Assembly: GCA_019914945.1 (NCBI GenBank)
Contig: CM034105.1
Coordinates: 496,001 to 560,000, forward strand
Source of the DNA: Typha latifolia
Lineage: Eukaryota > Streptophyta > Magnoliopsida > Poales > Typhaceae
Direction of reading: 5' to 3'
Length of the DNA stretch: 64,000 nt
Every line of letters starts with the position of its first letter. Within the stretch, counting starts at the first letter, position 1. Under the pieces are notes generated by a model. That model did not search any database. It saw only the letters and a list, made by a program, of their open reading frames with translations, and was not told the DNA's origin. A program made the translations under genes and the position numbers. Shown one piece after another: positions 11,601 to 23,440 of the stretch.

Positions 11601-13785
11601 TCTCCTGTAGACTGTAAGGCAAAATACAGGGGACAAAAGAAAGGATGCTGAATAAGTCATCGAACTATTCTAAACATTTAAATTCCTAGAAAACAATAAT
11701 TATAATATTTAATATTCTAACACTACTACTCACTTTTAAATAGACCTAAATTAATTGGGTGAAGATTTTATATTTTCAAATAACATATGAGTTTAGTAGG
11801 ATTTAAACTCGGAGATATGCTCTAGTTCGATGTTAAGTCATCAATTAATTTGAAAACTTAATTCTTAGAAACTAATAATTTTTATATCTTATATCTAACA
11901 GTATATTATTGCCTGGATATATATTGCTATACTATAAGAATATTACATGTCATGGTCTTGTCTTGTGAAGTTGCATCAACCATTCGAACTCATACTTGTA
12001 GTGCTATTGGCAGTTTTCCACTAAAACCAAACAAATTTAACACTTGGCCATATAGGCCTGTTTGGTTGCCGAATAAGATAAAATGAAGACTTATCCCGAA
12101 ATAAAATATTTTTTATCCTAATTTTTTATTAGGTGTTGGATTGCAAAAAGTATGATAATTAATGAAATAAAATATGAGATAACATGGTGTATAATTGCAA
12201 TAATTAGGATAAGAGATAAAAATAGTTAAATTAACTTTATTATCCTCTTCCTAGTTTAATGTAAGTAGATATTTGTTATTTCTTTTTTTTAGAGAAATAG
12301 GTTTAAAGTTAAATAGAAATTATAATTTTATTTTGCAATAATTATCTTACGATATCATAATAATTTTTAGAACTTCTAGGTAAAAAATAATTAAATTTAA
12401 CTATTAATTACATAATATAGATAGCATCACAAATATTACATATAAAATGCATAGGATTTACATACCCAAGCACATAAATATCAGCAGGCTCCTCCATATC
12501 TAGCCACTCTGTGATGTCTAGGCTATCTGGTGGAAGCTTTCCTCCAACATTCCAGGTACCTATACAAATCCTGCAGAATTGAATAATTTATTTCTCATAG
12601 AGATAGCACACATATTTAGCAAAAAAGAACCATATATTTGTACAAAAAAATAGCATCAAGAAGGGAGATATCAACATAGTAATATGCTTCTAACCTACCA
12701 AAAAGCTTGTAGATATCAACGATGGCCAATACTCCACATTGGATAACATACCTGAGTTCTTTGGTATTTATATACTGTGCACGCAGGGTCTCCGAGTTTC
12801 TTCTTCTTAACTTGTATGGGATACCCTCCAATTGTTCACCTGCACATGAAAGCCATTAAGCTATTGATGTGGAAATAACTATTGCCTAGGATCAAGTTCG
12901 TAACGTACAAGAGATACTCTCAGAAGGACACCATGTTTCCTTCACGTCCTAAAGCTAACTATTAAATTAAAGTTTCCAAGATTTTATCTGTTTCCAGGGT
13001 TCCTAAGGTTCTTGTATATTAAACTTCACAAGGTTTTCCCTTGGTATGAGTTGCCTAATTGTCAGGTATGCTTTGTTGAAATCAAAAAATTGAAAAACAG
13101 TGCCACTAAATTTAAGGTGTTAATATTGAAAAACTGCTTTTCAAGTTAATAAAGTGGGAGAAACGACACTAATTAGCTTACCTATATTCTTCAGAAACTG
13201 AAATGCAAAAATACAATCACAAGAAGGAATCTGCTCTACCATGTAGTAATTCTCAAAATAAACGAAAACCACAAGAATGAAAGTTCAAATGCATACTGAT
13301 GGTCTCTGTCTGTAGCTCCCCAGGCCCTCTCTCCTCATCCCGCTCCCACTCACATGTCTCTACAATGAACAAAGCCACCACCTTTATCAAAAAACAAAAA
13401 ACAAAAAAAAACAAAAAAGAAACAAAGCCCAAGCCGATACAGAGACACTGAGAAAAGTAAGGCACACCTTCACCAAAGTCACTCTCATTGTCTCCTTCGT
13501 CTGCGCTGAAGTCAGACTCCTTTGTGCTCATGTTAAGCCATTTCTTGAGAACAATTTTAGGCCAAAAGACCTGCAACCCAATAAGCTGGTAATAGCCCAA
13601 AAAATCTCCCCTTCCCCCAAAACCATTGCAAAACCAAGATAACAAGTAAAAGAAAGAGGACTAAAAGAAACCCACAGGAGCTTCTATAGTGGAAAGCAAG
13701 AAAATTTCTTGAGCTGGTCTTGTGGAGAGTAGGATGATAATACGAGTGTACGTACCTCTCCTGGCTTTCTTGACCTTTGCATCAT
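8682..13785 (-). CDS. Type I inositol polyphosphate 5-phosphatase, 11 exons, 631 aa
   Basis: Removes the 5-phosphate from inositol phosphates and/or phosphoinositides such as Ins(1,4,5)P3 and PI(4,5)P2, lowering second-messenger levels. Exons in reading order: 13756-13785, 13468-13570, 13297-13359, 12752-12839, 12466-12570, 10786-11611, 10188-10372, 9542-9650, 9283-9425, 8876-9095, 8682-8705. The sum is 632 codons with every phase consistent. Catalytic signatures are WLGDLNYRI (471-479), PAWCDRI (549-555) and SDHRPV (575-580); upstream are TWNVGG and [10 protein letters not shown]. The large exon (10786-11611) carries the acidic, Ser-rich insert typical of plant type I members. The start [10 protein letters not shown] joins in frame to [12 protein letters not shown], the known N-terminus of the family; a longer upstream ATG at 13846 would put exon 2 out of frame. 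The first exon codes 10 residues and the last only 7, so both are easily missed. Confidence 0.93.
12052..12080 (+). repeat. Tourist-like terminal motif inside a 5-phosphatase intron
   Basis: The stretch GGCCTGTTTGGTTGCCGAAT near 12055 resembles the end of PIF/Harbinger-type miniature transposons. The 854-base intron (11612-12465) around it is AT-rich. I could not find the matching opposite end, so only one terminus is called. Confidence 0.3.
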
Positions 13786-13859
13786 TTGGTTCCTGAGGAG
13801 AACGAGTGAAATGGAAAAGGTTCTTCCTTCTACTCTCCGCTCGCAATTCTTAGATCCTC

Positions 13860-16800
13860 CCTGGTGAAGACCAACCAGACCATTAATGTAAAAGAGGAAG
13901 ACCGGGTGGTTTAATAATTTGTGGGGCTAAATACATATTTACTTTTGTACTGAAATCACGTTACCGCAAACTTTATATTATAGGGAAATTGACATATAAC
14001 ATTTATTTTTACACAAAATCACGATTTTCGTCTTATATTTTTATTATTTTTAAATCAAGTCATATAATTTAGCAAATATGGCTAAAAAAAATACTTTGAA
14101 TTACATTTAAACAAACACTATAAAATATTCCGTTAAATAAAAATATTTTTTTCTAAAATAACTAAATTACTTTTAATATAACTTAGTTAAGAGTACTTTA
14201 TAATTATTTTAATATAGTTTATTTAATTCAGATGTTTAATTAAATTTAACTAACAGATTTAACGATAAAATATTTTTTGTATATATTCACTAAATTATAA
14301 AGCTCAATTTAAAAATAATAAAAATAAAATATAAACTATAATTTTGATAAAAATCATATTGTTATAAGAAATTTTTCTATTTTATAATACTTTATTTTTT
14401 ATCTATGACTAAAATCTTTAGATTTTTCATCTAAATAGTGTTCGAGCCTTTTTAATTTAAAAATTATTGACTGGTTTGCATAAAAAACATTTTACCTATC
14501 TATATATATATTTTAAAATCACTACGACACTTCGCACATTCTGGATATATATTTATTTAAAATAAATCAAATTATTTAAATTATTTGATTATTTATTCAT
14601 CTCTATTAACTATGCTTTTATTTATAATTTAGTTAAATTTACAGGAAAGAGTAATGAAACAAAACAAAATTAGAGGATAAGGTTAATTTGATCGAAGGTG
14701 TAACCGTAACTTGTGAAGATCATTAAAGGGAGTTAAAAAGGAAATAAAGGAGAGGAAGAGATAATTACAACCGACTTTCTTAGTAATAGAACGTTTACTT
14801 ACATGTGTCTGTCTTTTTTCTTAAAAAGATTTTTGCTTTTCTTTCTAATATCCAAATATTTTTATATCTTATTCAGCATGCTAAGGCTTAGAAATATAAT
14901 AGAAATATTAAATTCCACCTGCTTTTCGAAGTGGCATGATACGTGTGATCCGTTTACATTACTTTGCCACATGATTCTCATGCATGACAGTAATAAAAAG
15001 AATTAATGATTGACGTGCAGTTAAAAGACGTCCGAATGCAATTAAATGCACTTAGTAACGTTTAGCCAACATTTATCCACCTAAAAACGTACGGAAAAAG
15101 ATCTTCTACAATAAGGTAAGTGTATTAGAAAATGAATAGCTAGCATTGCCCATGTACCACTCCTAATGTGCAGGAAAAACAAAGAAAACGAGCATGACAG
15201 GATGTAAACACAATTTCTAGCTCTAACTTTGATACAATATTAACTCAACTACTACTTTAAAATTTTAAATTATTAAATAATAATATTTTTATATTTAATA
15301 TTTTAATAAAATTATGCACATGTATTTAAAATTGTTTAGATGATAAAAAAAATCTAACATTCTTCTCGCCTCCTGCTTTCTATTTTGAATGATATTATGG
15401 CCCCAAGAACTCCTTGTATCATACAATATCCATCAGATTCCTAGAAGATGAGATTTTGACCATAGTATGAGGACTACTTTTCCAAATGGATATTCAGAAA
15501 AGTCATGCATGCGTGAATCGTGGGGGAAAATAAAACTCACTTTCTTGTAGATGATGGAATGCAAATTGGTTCCTTGCACATATGACTACTAGAGCAAGGG
15601 CTATAATGCGACCAAATGGCTAACATTCTAAAATCTGAGTAAGATATCAACAAGATCTTTGGTCAAAAAAGATATCAACAAGATCTTTGGTCAAAAAAGA
15701 TATCAACAAGATCCCTCACAGTACAGAAACAATGAACAATTACCAGGGGATATTGTTAACTAATACCTCGAAATTAATGACCTGAGCAAATTAAATATCT
15801 GACACCATAAATTGAAGCCTCAAACTCGGGAAAAATTAGGGAACGCATACAAGTAAAATTAGCCGCCTTAATAAAATGCTCCCTTTTTTCAAACTAATCG
15901 TCTTAGCCGACGCTAATATAGGTGCATAGACTTAATTCTTGCTTTGAAGAAGAAAAGGTTGAATCTTCTGAGTCCGGATAACCTGATTGGATCATACTCT
16001 CTTTCCATTATTCTAGTTTACTTAGTCATTACTGAAGAGACGAAAGAATAGAACACGGCACTACTTTATCGTGTTCACAGAAAAGGGATGGGACACGTTC
16101 TTTTGCTGCGAATAGGCCACTTGCCCGATGATCGATTACCTAACATAATTAGGATATGGTCGAAAGCTTGGAAATTAGCACTGTACGAAGTCAATTCAAT
16201 AAGCATAGCATTTTCTTAAACCATAATCACGAAGCAAAAGAATGTGTTGACAGACCAATCACCATTCATTCCGAATGAAAGGACGAAGGTTCTCTTAGCT
16301 TTATTCGCTTTATGTCTACTTTGCTTGCTAATTTATATAAGAGGGAAAGAGTAGTAGAGAGAAAAGCTCACCTTATTTTTTCTTCGTCGTCTTCCCAGTC
16401 TCTGTGCTCTCCCACAGTAAGCATCACTGGCCTATCCGGACTTTATAGTCGCCGATGTCGAGTGCTTCGTCGACACGTGTCCATGATGATCTAAGTCTTA
16501 CCGCTTCATAGCGAGCAAACGGTCGAGCTTCCGCTGCAAGACAAATGGACGAATGCGATGTCAGGATTGGTACTTCTTGGAGGCTTTTTCTTTTTTTTTT
16601 CTTTTTTTATGAAAGCTACTTCTTGGAAGTTGATGAGGATCTCATCTCCCCCATTATATAAACGCAGGGAGAGATGACGACCTCGCATCTCTTCCGCTCT
16701 ATCGACTGGCCAACACGAAATAGCTTTGCACGGCCACTCAGCACTTGGCAGTTGGCACGCCTCCTGCACCCTTTTTGGGGATTTCCAATAGAGCTGCTTA

Positions 16801-19800
16801 CCTGCATACTAGTAGGAGAGCTCTCTGATTAAATCTAGAAAGATCACAGTTTAGACTTCTGTAGTTAAAATAGATATATAAAAATAACGGAGAGTTGACA
16901 TTGTAGGGATAGAGGGGCATAGGTGTCCGATGCATTGCCACAAATCAAGGCTGTTCACTAATTCGTCAAACTTAAGAAAAGAAAAAATAAATTAAATTGT
17001 CGAACCACAGTCGTCAGCAAGCGTAGAGTCATCATCTTCTCAAACAAATTTGTTGTTAAGTTCTTAGTATATTTGAACCGGAAAGTATTTCAATGTAGGT
17101 TCCTACGGACAGCATTGCCGATCATGAGATGATGCACTGGCTGCAAGATATTGGGTAATGAATAGAGAAAAGAGAAAAAAAATATTGCCTTCTCTAATAG
17201 GATTGGAATTCGAAAATGACCCTCAACGACCTTTATGAGCAGATGAAACAAGCACGATTGTGAGTCACGAACTACTGATAATGATCGCAACAGTGAGGAG
17301 GTGGACAAAAAACATATCTTGATATGATTACTGCAACGCCATTGATACATTCACAATGTACGTTACTTCCAAGCTTTGAACTCTCCATGCATTTTGAGTC
17401 AAAAACAAACAGAGTTGTTAAAATGTTCCTCCGAAAAGACACCACATATTCCAAAGCTGCACTTTCATGCGCAAGAGGTAAGAAAGCTTTCATGTCAAGA
17501 TCCAGAAATGAAAGGAAAATTTATAAAAGAAAGAAATAGCATAGATCATCAAGCCAGCGAAGATTAAAAAGAATAGCATTCAAATGGCACTAGACTTATA
17601 TTGGCAGATCATCCTGAGTTTGTATAGAATCTAGTCATCTAGATATCATTCATGGGGGGAAAATGATGGCGTAATTCTTTTGCTCTTTTAGATGGAATTC
17701 CTGGGCGATTTCAAATCAACGCATACAATTCATTACCTCAATGATTGCAGCAAATATATCCTTATTTATATTCAAGATTGATGAGCTTAGCCATACAATC
17801 ATGAAAGTACACATACAAAGCTGTAAGTAATGCAGCAAGAAAACAAGGTTGATCACAAGCAACATGTTTCGTAATGCATAACTTCAAGTAACCATAAATA
17901 TTATGCTTGATGTTGGTGTCAGATTGACATTGGCCATACAAAACAATTTAACTATACTTCATAGAAGCAACTATTAGAGTATAATAGCAATGGAGAAAAT
18001 ATTTGAATATGGAAAGTGTACAACCCAAAAGATATCTTTGTGCTTACTGACACTCTGGTGCCACGATTTGTTTAACCTTATGGTTGCAATGCACCACTAA
18101 CTTCTCAAGACAATTTGATCATCCTCAGAAAGTATATGAAGGATTATCAAGTCAATTTCACGCTTTAACTAGAACAATTTCAACTTCAACTGAACCTAAG
18201 AGCAAATATCTACTTGTTCTGGTTGTCCACAAATTTTATTCAACTAGAATCATTAAACAGATGGCTGAGGCTATCTGTATACAGTCGTTGCACATGTGTG
18301 CCATGGTTTTTAGATAAATGGATTACTTTTCCTGTTCTCCCTTAATCCTTTTATCCTTCTTTGATCAAGACTTCGATCGGCATGTCAGGCTGCTCATAAC
18401 TAGCATTAATATGTGTGACAACATAGACAAGCATAAAGTTGATTTGAACACATTAGAGCTTAAGGAAGATACCTTAAGAGATAGTCGATCCAACAAAAAC
18501 CTGAACCATTATACAGTTCTGAAGGTCTTTTCATCAGATCAAGAAATACCCTTGTTATAACTTGGGAACTTCCAGCAACACAAACATAGTCTATGTTCCT
18601 AAAATAAGTACTTCCTTTCCCTCCTTTTACCATCACATATTAAGAAGATCAAATGACTGGCGCTAGCATTGCTGAGGATACATTGATAACTACAGAATGA
18701 TCACACAAGTATCTTCACCTCAGTAACGTCATATGCTCTTACATGCAGGCTACAAACCATAGCATGTGCACAATCAAAATAACCAATGCCGATCTGATCA
18801 TGTTTATCTGCTTTCTCACATACTGAGAACAGAATATAACAGTGTACCCCGTAGCAAATGGTAATGAGTGACAACTCCAAGTTCTAGCTAAAGAAAGCAA
18901 TTACATGTCACAAAGTTGTACCCCAAAACAAGATACCTAGGGAAATATCAGTTTTGCTGGAACATTTGTCCCTAGGAAATTTGTCTTAAATTAGCTGACA
19001 AGCTATCTTAGAAAAGCTCCTAAGCCATCATATAAGCACAGAATTGCATCTAAGAATGTAAGGAGACAATGTTGAAAATTTGAAAAAACAGATGCTTTTA
19101 GGTCTTGCAAGCATCTAGCCTTCTCTGGCTACTAAACTGAGTGAACGTTAGGTTGTGGGATCTGGAATGATTTAAGGAATACCTCTTAATAGTAAAGTGA
19201 TACATGGACGCGAGCTCTATCTCAAAAATCAAAATGTAGGGAAACAAACTAAGTTAATTAAGTGAGATGATCTGGGTTCTTCTTTTACCAATCAATAACT
19301 CCACCATTCACCATTACAAACATTGTGAACTATGAAGGAAACCTCATGGAATAAATATACAAATATACCCTGGGCTATTATTTTAGACAAATAAGCTCTG
19401 GGCTATTATTTTTTTGTCATTCATTACTCGACATATAAATTACTCTCAGATTCTACCAAAATGCCCTTAAATTAAGAGTTATATTATATGTATATAGATA
19501 TATAGATTCATCTCATTTGCCAGATTCTCCAAACTCCAGATTTATCGTCTAATTGCTTTTTACTAGCCTAATTCTTATTTCATCAAAAGGATACAATACT
19601 ACTGGACTATCAATCACATAAGAAATACACTCATCTAACCGATATTAACAGAGTGTCCTACCAATTTATTAGCAAGATGCCAAGATCACATTGACGTATA
19701 TGATCAAAACAGAACAAGTTAATCACAAAACAATGCAGATTTACCCTAGGAATTACACTATCAATAGAGGAGGAATCAGAACGACGAAAGAATATTTCAG

Positions 19801-19922
19801 TGAAGATAACTTAAATCCACAAAATCGCCTAAATGCATACTATCGAAAACCCTGATGAAGCCAGCAGTAATACATCAAATTTAAAGAGATAATAGAACAA
19901 CACACCACAAGATCCGACGAGA
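13860..19922. other. Long AT-rich spacer without recognised genes
   Basis: About 6 kb left of the candidate short-ORF gene. Frames here are short and have no visible domains. It contains a 28-bp tandem repeat (15641-15713) and AT-rich runs. A CACGTG-type G-box core lies near 16474, next to frames of 60-87 codons on both strands (16312-16807) that I do not support as genes. The part from 17350 to 19920 could be transcribed leftward as the downstream part of the short-ORF gene, but no splice chain could be established. Confidence 0.6.
15641..15713. repeat. 28-bp tandem repeat, about 2.6 copies, with W-box cores
   Basis: The word GATATCAACAAGATC recurs at 15643, 15671 and 15699, exactly 28 bases apart. 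Between copies lies TTTGGTCAAAAAA, whose reverse strand carries TTGACC, the core of the WRKY-binding W-box. The copies are nearly identical, so the duplication is recent. Confidence 0.85.
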
Positions 19923-20063
19923 TCAGGCGGCGAGGAAGAGAAAGGAGATGAGGAAGAATGCCTCCGAGTTCATCTCCTTGATCTCTTGATCTCCAGAACC
20001 AGTTCCGCGATCGACTTCCCTCTTGCCCCATTCTCCTCCCCTTCCTTTCGCTCTCTTCTCCAT
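19923..20063 (-). CDS. Candidate short-ORF gene, 46 aa, tail-hydrophobic
   Basis: Unrecognised. The ATG at 20063 opens a 46-codon frame: a basic, Gly-rich first half, then a short charged stretch, then a hydrophobic end (AFFLISFLFLAA) that could be a membrane tail. Upstream on the same strand are a TATA-like sequence (20111-20120) and Site II motifs (20325-20390), so a promoter reading leftward is likely. A second frame that begins nearby (MGQEGSRS) gives a different 60-residue product and cannot be excluded. The frame may also be only the first exon of a longer gene running toward 17.3 kb, or the ORF of a long non-coding RNA. Function unknown. Confidence 0.35.
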   Translation of the reverse strand: MEKRAKGRGGEWGKREVDRGTGSGDQEIKEMNSEAFFLISFLFLAA

Positions 20064-20110
20064 CTCTAGGATTTCGAGGAGAAGGATTCGAATAAGAAAG
20101 GGTTTCGCGG

Positions 20111-20120
20111 TTTATATAGG
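20111..20120 (-). promoter_or_regulatory. TATA-like box for the leftward short-ORF gene
   Basis: Minus-strand CCTATATAAA about 50 bases before the candidate start codon at 20063. Spacing would place the transcription start near 20085. Confidence 0.45.
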
Positions 20121-20324
20121 GACGAGGGGTTTCGCGCGATTCTTTTAGTTTGCATAAACTAAAAATGCGGACCCGCAATTTAATTTTCTTACAGTCCGCA
20201 CGTGGCCATCTATCTGGTTGTCGCATATATAATTTATGCGAGCATCCGGAAATAGAAGAAATGAGTTCTTTACAGTTGGAGCCATCTATCCCAAATTACC
20301 CTTTTGCCCTTGCCAACCTCTCGC

Positions 20325-20390
20325 TTGTTGGGCCTAAACATGGGCATTAATTAAATAGTCCAGCATATATAAATTGGCCCATAGCAAAAT
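20325..20390. promoter_or_regulatory. Site II (TGGGCY) motif cluster
   Basis: TGGGCC-type words occur at about 20329 (TTGGGCCT), 20341 (ATGGGCAT, imperfect) and 20378 (TTGGCCCA). TCP factors bind such elements upstream of many plant growth and housekeeping genes. They lie 260-330 bases upstream of the candidate gene on the minus strand. Confidence 0.45.
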
Positions 20391-20394
20391 GTTA

Positions 20395-23330
20395 TCCAAC
20401 GAATTAATAAATATGTTAGTAAAAGATAATTAATTGACCCACATACTATTCGTTTTTTTTGAGAAATATTATTTTCCAATAAATTAATTTATCATAATAA
20501 CAATTTAATGTCTACTTCGATTCTGGAGCACAATTGACGTGATGGTTTTAGCTCATCACCTTGTCAAAATGGTATGGCTCCAACGTCTATATAGATAAAC
20601 TTATGCATCTTGACATATGGATATAAATAGGGAAAATGATGTGGAACTAACTTATTTCGAGGAATAGTTTTTTTTTTATTTTTAAATATTTTAAATAATA
20701 GTTGATGGAATAGATGTGAAACGGATTGAGCGTTAAAGATCGCATTCTACCTCCAGTATCAAAAGATAACAATGCATTAATTTAAATTGCTGGGATAAAT
20801 AACTATACAACACGAGTCTTTTTAATTATAACTAAATTAGTCCATCAACACACCTATAAATAAGTTGAAAAAGGTTTTGAAGTATTTGCATGGGATGGTT
20901 AGATTTGGAATATTTATTATTACGAGGATCACATAACCAAACAAATAGTTTTCACCTTAATTTTCCATCCATCCAACCAATTTGGTAGTTGCCAGTATTA
21001 ATTCCAAGTTAGTGTAACAGAGAAGACTAACTATAACCATCTTAAATTATACACATCAATTCAGATATATAACTCCTAGAAGATTGAGATTCCAGGGTGT
21101 GACCATTGATGGGTAGAGCCCAAAATAAAATACTACAGAGAGAATTTTAAATAACAGTTTGTGGTTTTGATAATTATTACAAGCCTTTGAGCTATCTTTA
21201 TTCTGCCTCAATCCTTTTCGCCTATAGTTTTTATATCACACTCTGTATTGATTTAAACGTAACTAAGCTGCTCTACCATAAAGATAGATAGTAAAGAGTT
21301 TTAAGCCTTAATGGCTTTCCCTCCCTCCTCCTTAATTATCATTCCTGTCATCCTCCATTTTGAACCATCAACAAGAAAGATGTAAAGAGTTTAAAGAACC
21401 CACACCTTGTAACTTAATGAATACTTATACTGTTAGCATGGATGATTCATTATAAAATACAATCTGAGAAATTATCAGCTATGCTTACAAACTCTTTACA
21501 AATAATATAATTTATCAGTTCTTGATTGTTTCTCTCTTTCACCTCATAACTACAGAAAAGATCAGCAAATTCCGAGAACCTTAGAATTTATAAACCATAT
21601 ATTAATTTACTCAAAAGAATGTGCAATTAAGAAGGAAGTTCTTAGAAAGGCAACAAAAAAAATTAGATGGCTATTGTTGTCACTGCAGATGCTACCATAT
21701 TAAATATGAGTGGTTGGGGTAAAAGGCATTAATTCTTTAACAAACCTAGTTCAACAATTAAAATTGTTCATGGAAAGCAACTTTCTAGCGACGAACAAGC
21801 AACATCACTGGTGAACGTGGCGTTGGATTAAGCTATCATAATCTATGAGGTTGCATTTTTCTTTTGTTGGTCTCTCTATTTGGAAAGAAAAAAAAAATAG
21901 ACGGTGTCTCAATCGATATCATTAAAATTCGTAATTCAAAATTACTAATATAATATGAATCCTAAATATGTATAAAATGACAATACCCAAGTCCTCATTT
22001 ACTTAAGAAATACGGCCAGTTATAAAATAAATATTTTTTTAGGAATAGTTATTCTTAAATTTATATTCTAAATAAGAGTATAATAATTAATTTTAATGTG
22101 ATATAAAATGAATAAAAAGTAGAAAAAATCTTTTTTATTTTTTATAAAATTATCATGAATGTTTTCTATTTGATATAAATTAGATTGACGGAATAAATTT
22201 TTTAAAGTAAAATAGTAATTAGGTTAGTGTGTGTGATATAAAATATAGTTTTGATATGTATTGGTATTTTAGAATAAAGTTATTATAATATTTTGATATT
22301 ATTTTAGAATAAAAGGTTATATTTTAGAATTAAAAAAAGAAGGTTATATGTGAAATAAACGACGACCGAGAAAATTATTAATTATCTCTAAGTTCTCTTT
22401 ACTTTCGAGGTCCTCGGCAGCCAGTAGTATAACTAAGGCTTTTAATTTTTAAAGACATGGCTATCAAAATGGTACATAGAAGTATTAATAATTTAATATT
22501 CGCGTGAAAAGATAGTCCTCTATTTGCTCAAATGTCAAAAGGAAAATAGGAAAGTTGATGAGATTAAACTGTTCGTCTACCAATCTAGGGACTATATTAC
22601 ATGCAACCCATACAGCCACGTAAGTTATAGCTACTTGCCGAATATTTTATTTAGTCTAGTCAGGGCAAATAAAACGATCAGCTTTTAATATGAATACCAT
22701 TAGTCAACATTATACTAGAGATGACATCTTAACCGTCTTCTCACCTTCGTTTTTAGTTATAATCATCGATCCACTATTAATATATATATATATATATATA
22801 CATTATCACCTTGATGATTGTTACCGAAAGATGGTGTTAGCTAAACATACGTGACACTCTTTATTTTCTCTAAAATAACGATAAAATAATGTTTAATAGT
22901 AATTTTAAATTGATAATGTGACACTCGTATTTATTTATTAATAAATAAACACGAGCTTAGGTGGTAGGACCTGGATGATATAACTCGGGAGAAACTTTTT
23001 GGGCGTCATTTTCGCACACGTTCAATTAGCCATTAAAATCCAAACCATCAAACAGTTGAACCACTATACTGTTTGGCCAATTATAATAATAATAATGATA
23101 ATAATAATAATTATTATTATTAAGAAAATGAGAAGTAAAAGAGTGATAAAAATAAAAAGAAGAAACTGTAAATGGATAATATGATGCCGCATCATCTTAT
23201 TTACAGAGTATTGTTGTGAATAGCTAGCATTTCTCAATAACAATTAGAATTACCCCTTTTTTTTCCCCTAACAAAGTTATTCATATGGGCAAAGGTTAAT
23301 GGCCATTTAGCTAGCTCGCATCTCCTTCCA
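20395..23330. other. AT-rich spacer and distal P450 promoter
   Basis: No reading frame with recognisable content. Holds a TA microsatellite (about 22780-22800) and a TAA/ATA-rich trinucleotide run (about 23083-23120). The last few hundred bases are presumably the promoter of the P450 gene. Confidence 0.6.
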
Positions 23331-23334
23331 CACT

Positions 23335-23342
23335 TATAAATA
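23335..23342 (+). promoter_or_regulatory. TATA box of the P450 gene
   Basis: TATAAATA lies 106 bases before the P450 start codon, so transcription would start near 23365-23370 and give a leader of about 70 bases. Confidence 0.7.
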
Positions 23343-23440
23343 CGCGTGGTTCCGTAGCTAGCTAACAGCCTAACCTACATCAAGAAAAGAAAAGAAAAGG
23401 AGCAGTTTTAATTTCCACTGCACCAAAAAGAGAGACAAAA

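Noticed and set aside
11690..11900. Possible degenerate LTR/PBS-like sequence in a 5-phosphatase intron (and a similar tract near 15220)
   Set aside because: Only weak resemblance to Copia-type LTR/PBS-adjacent sequence; no paired LTR, no internal coding region.
13786..13846. Upstream ATG (MRAESRRKN) for the 5-phosphatase
   Set aside because: Its frame meets a stop soon after splicing to exon 2; the MMQRS start is in frame and matches family.
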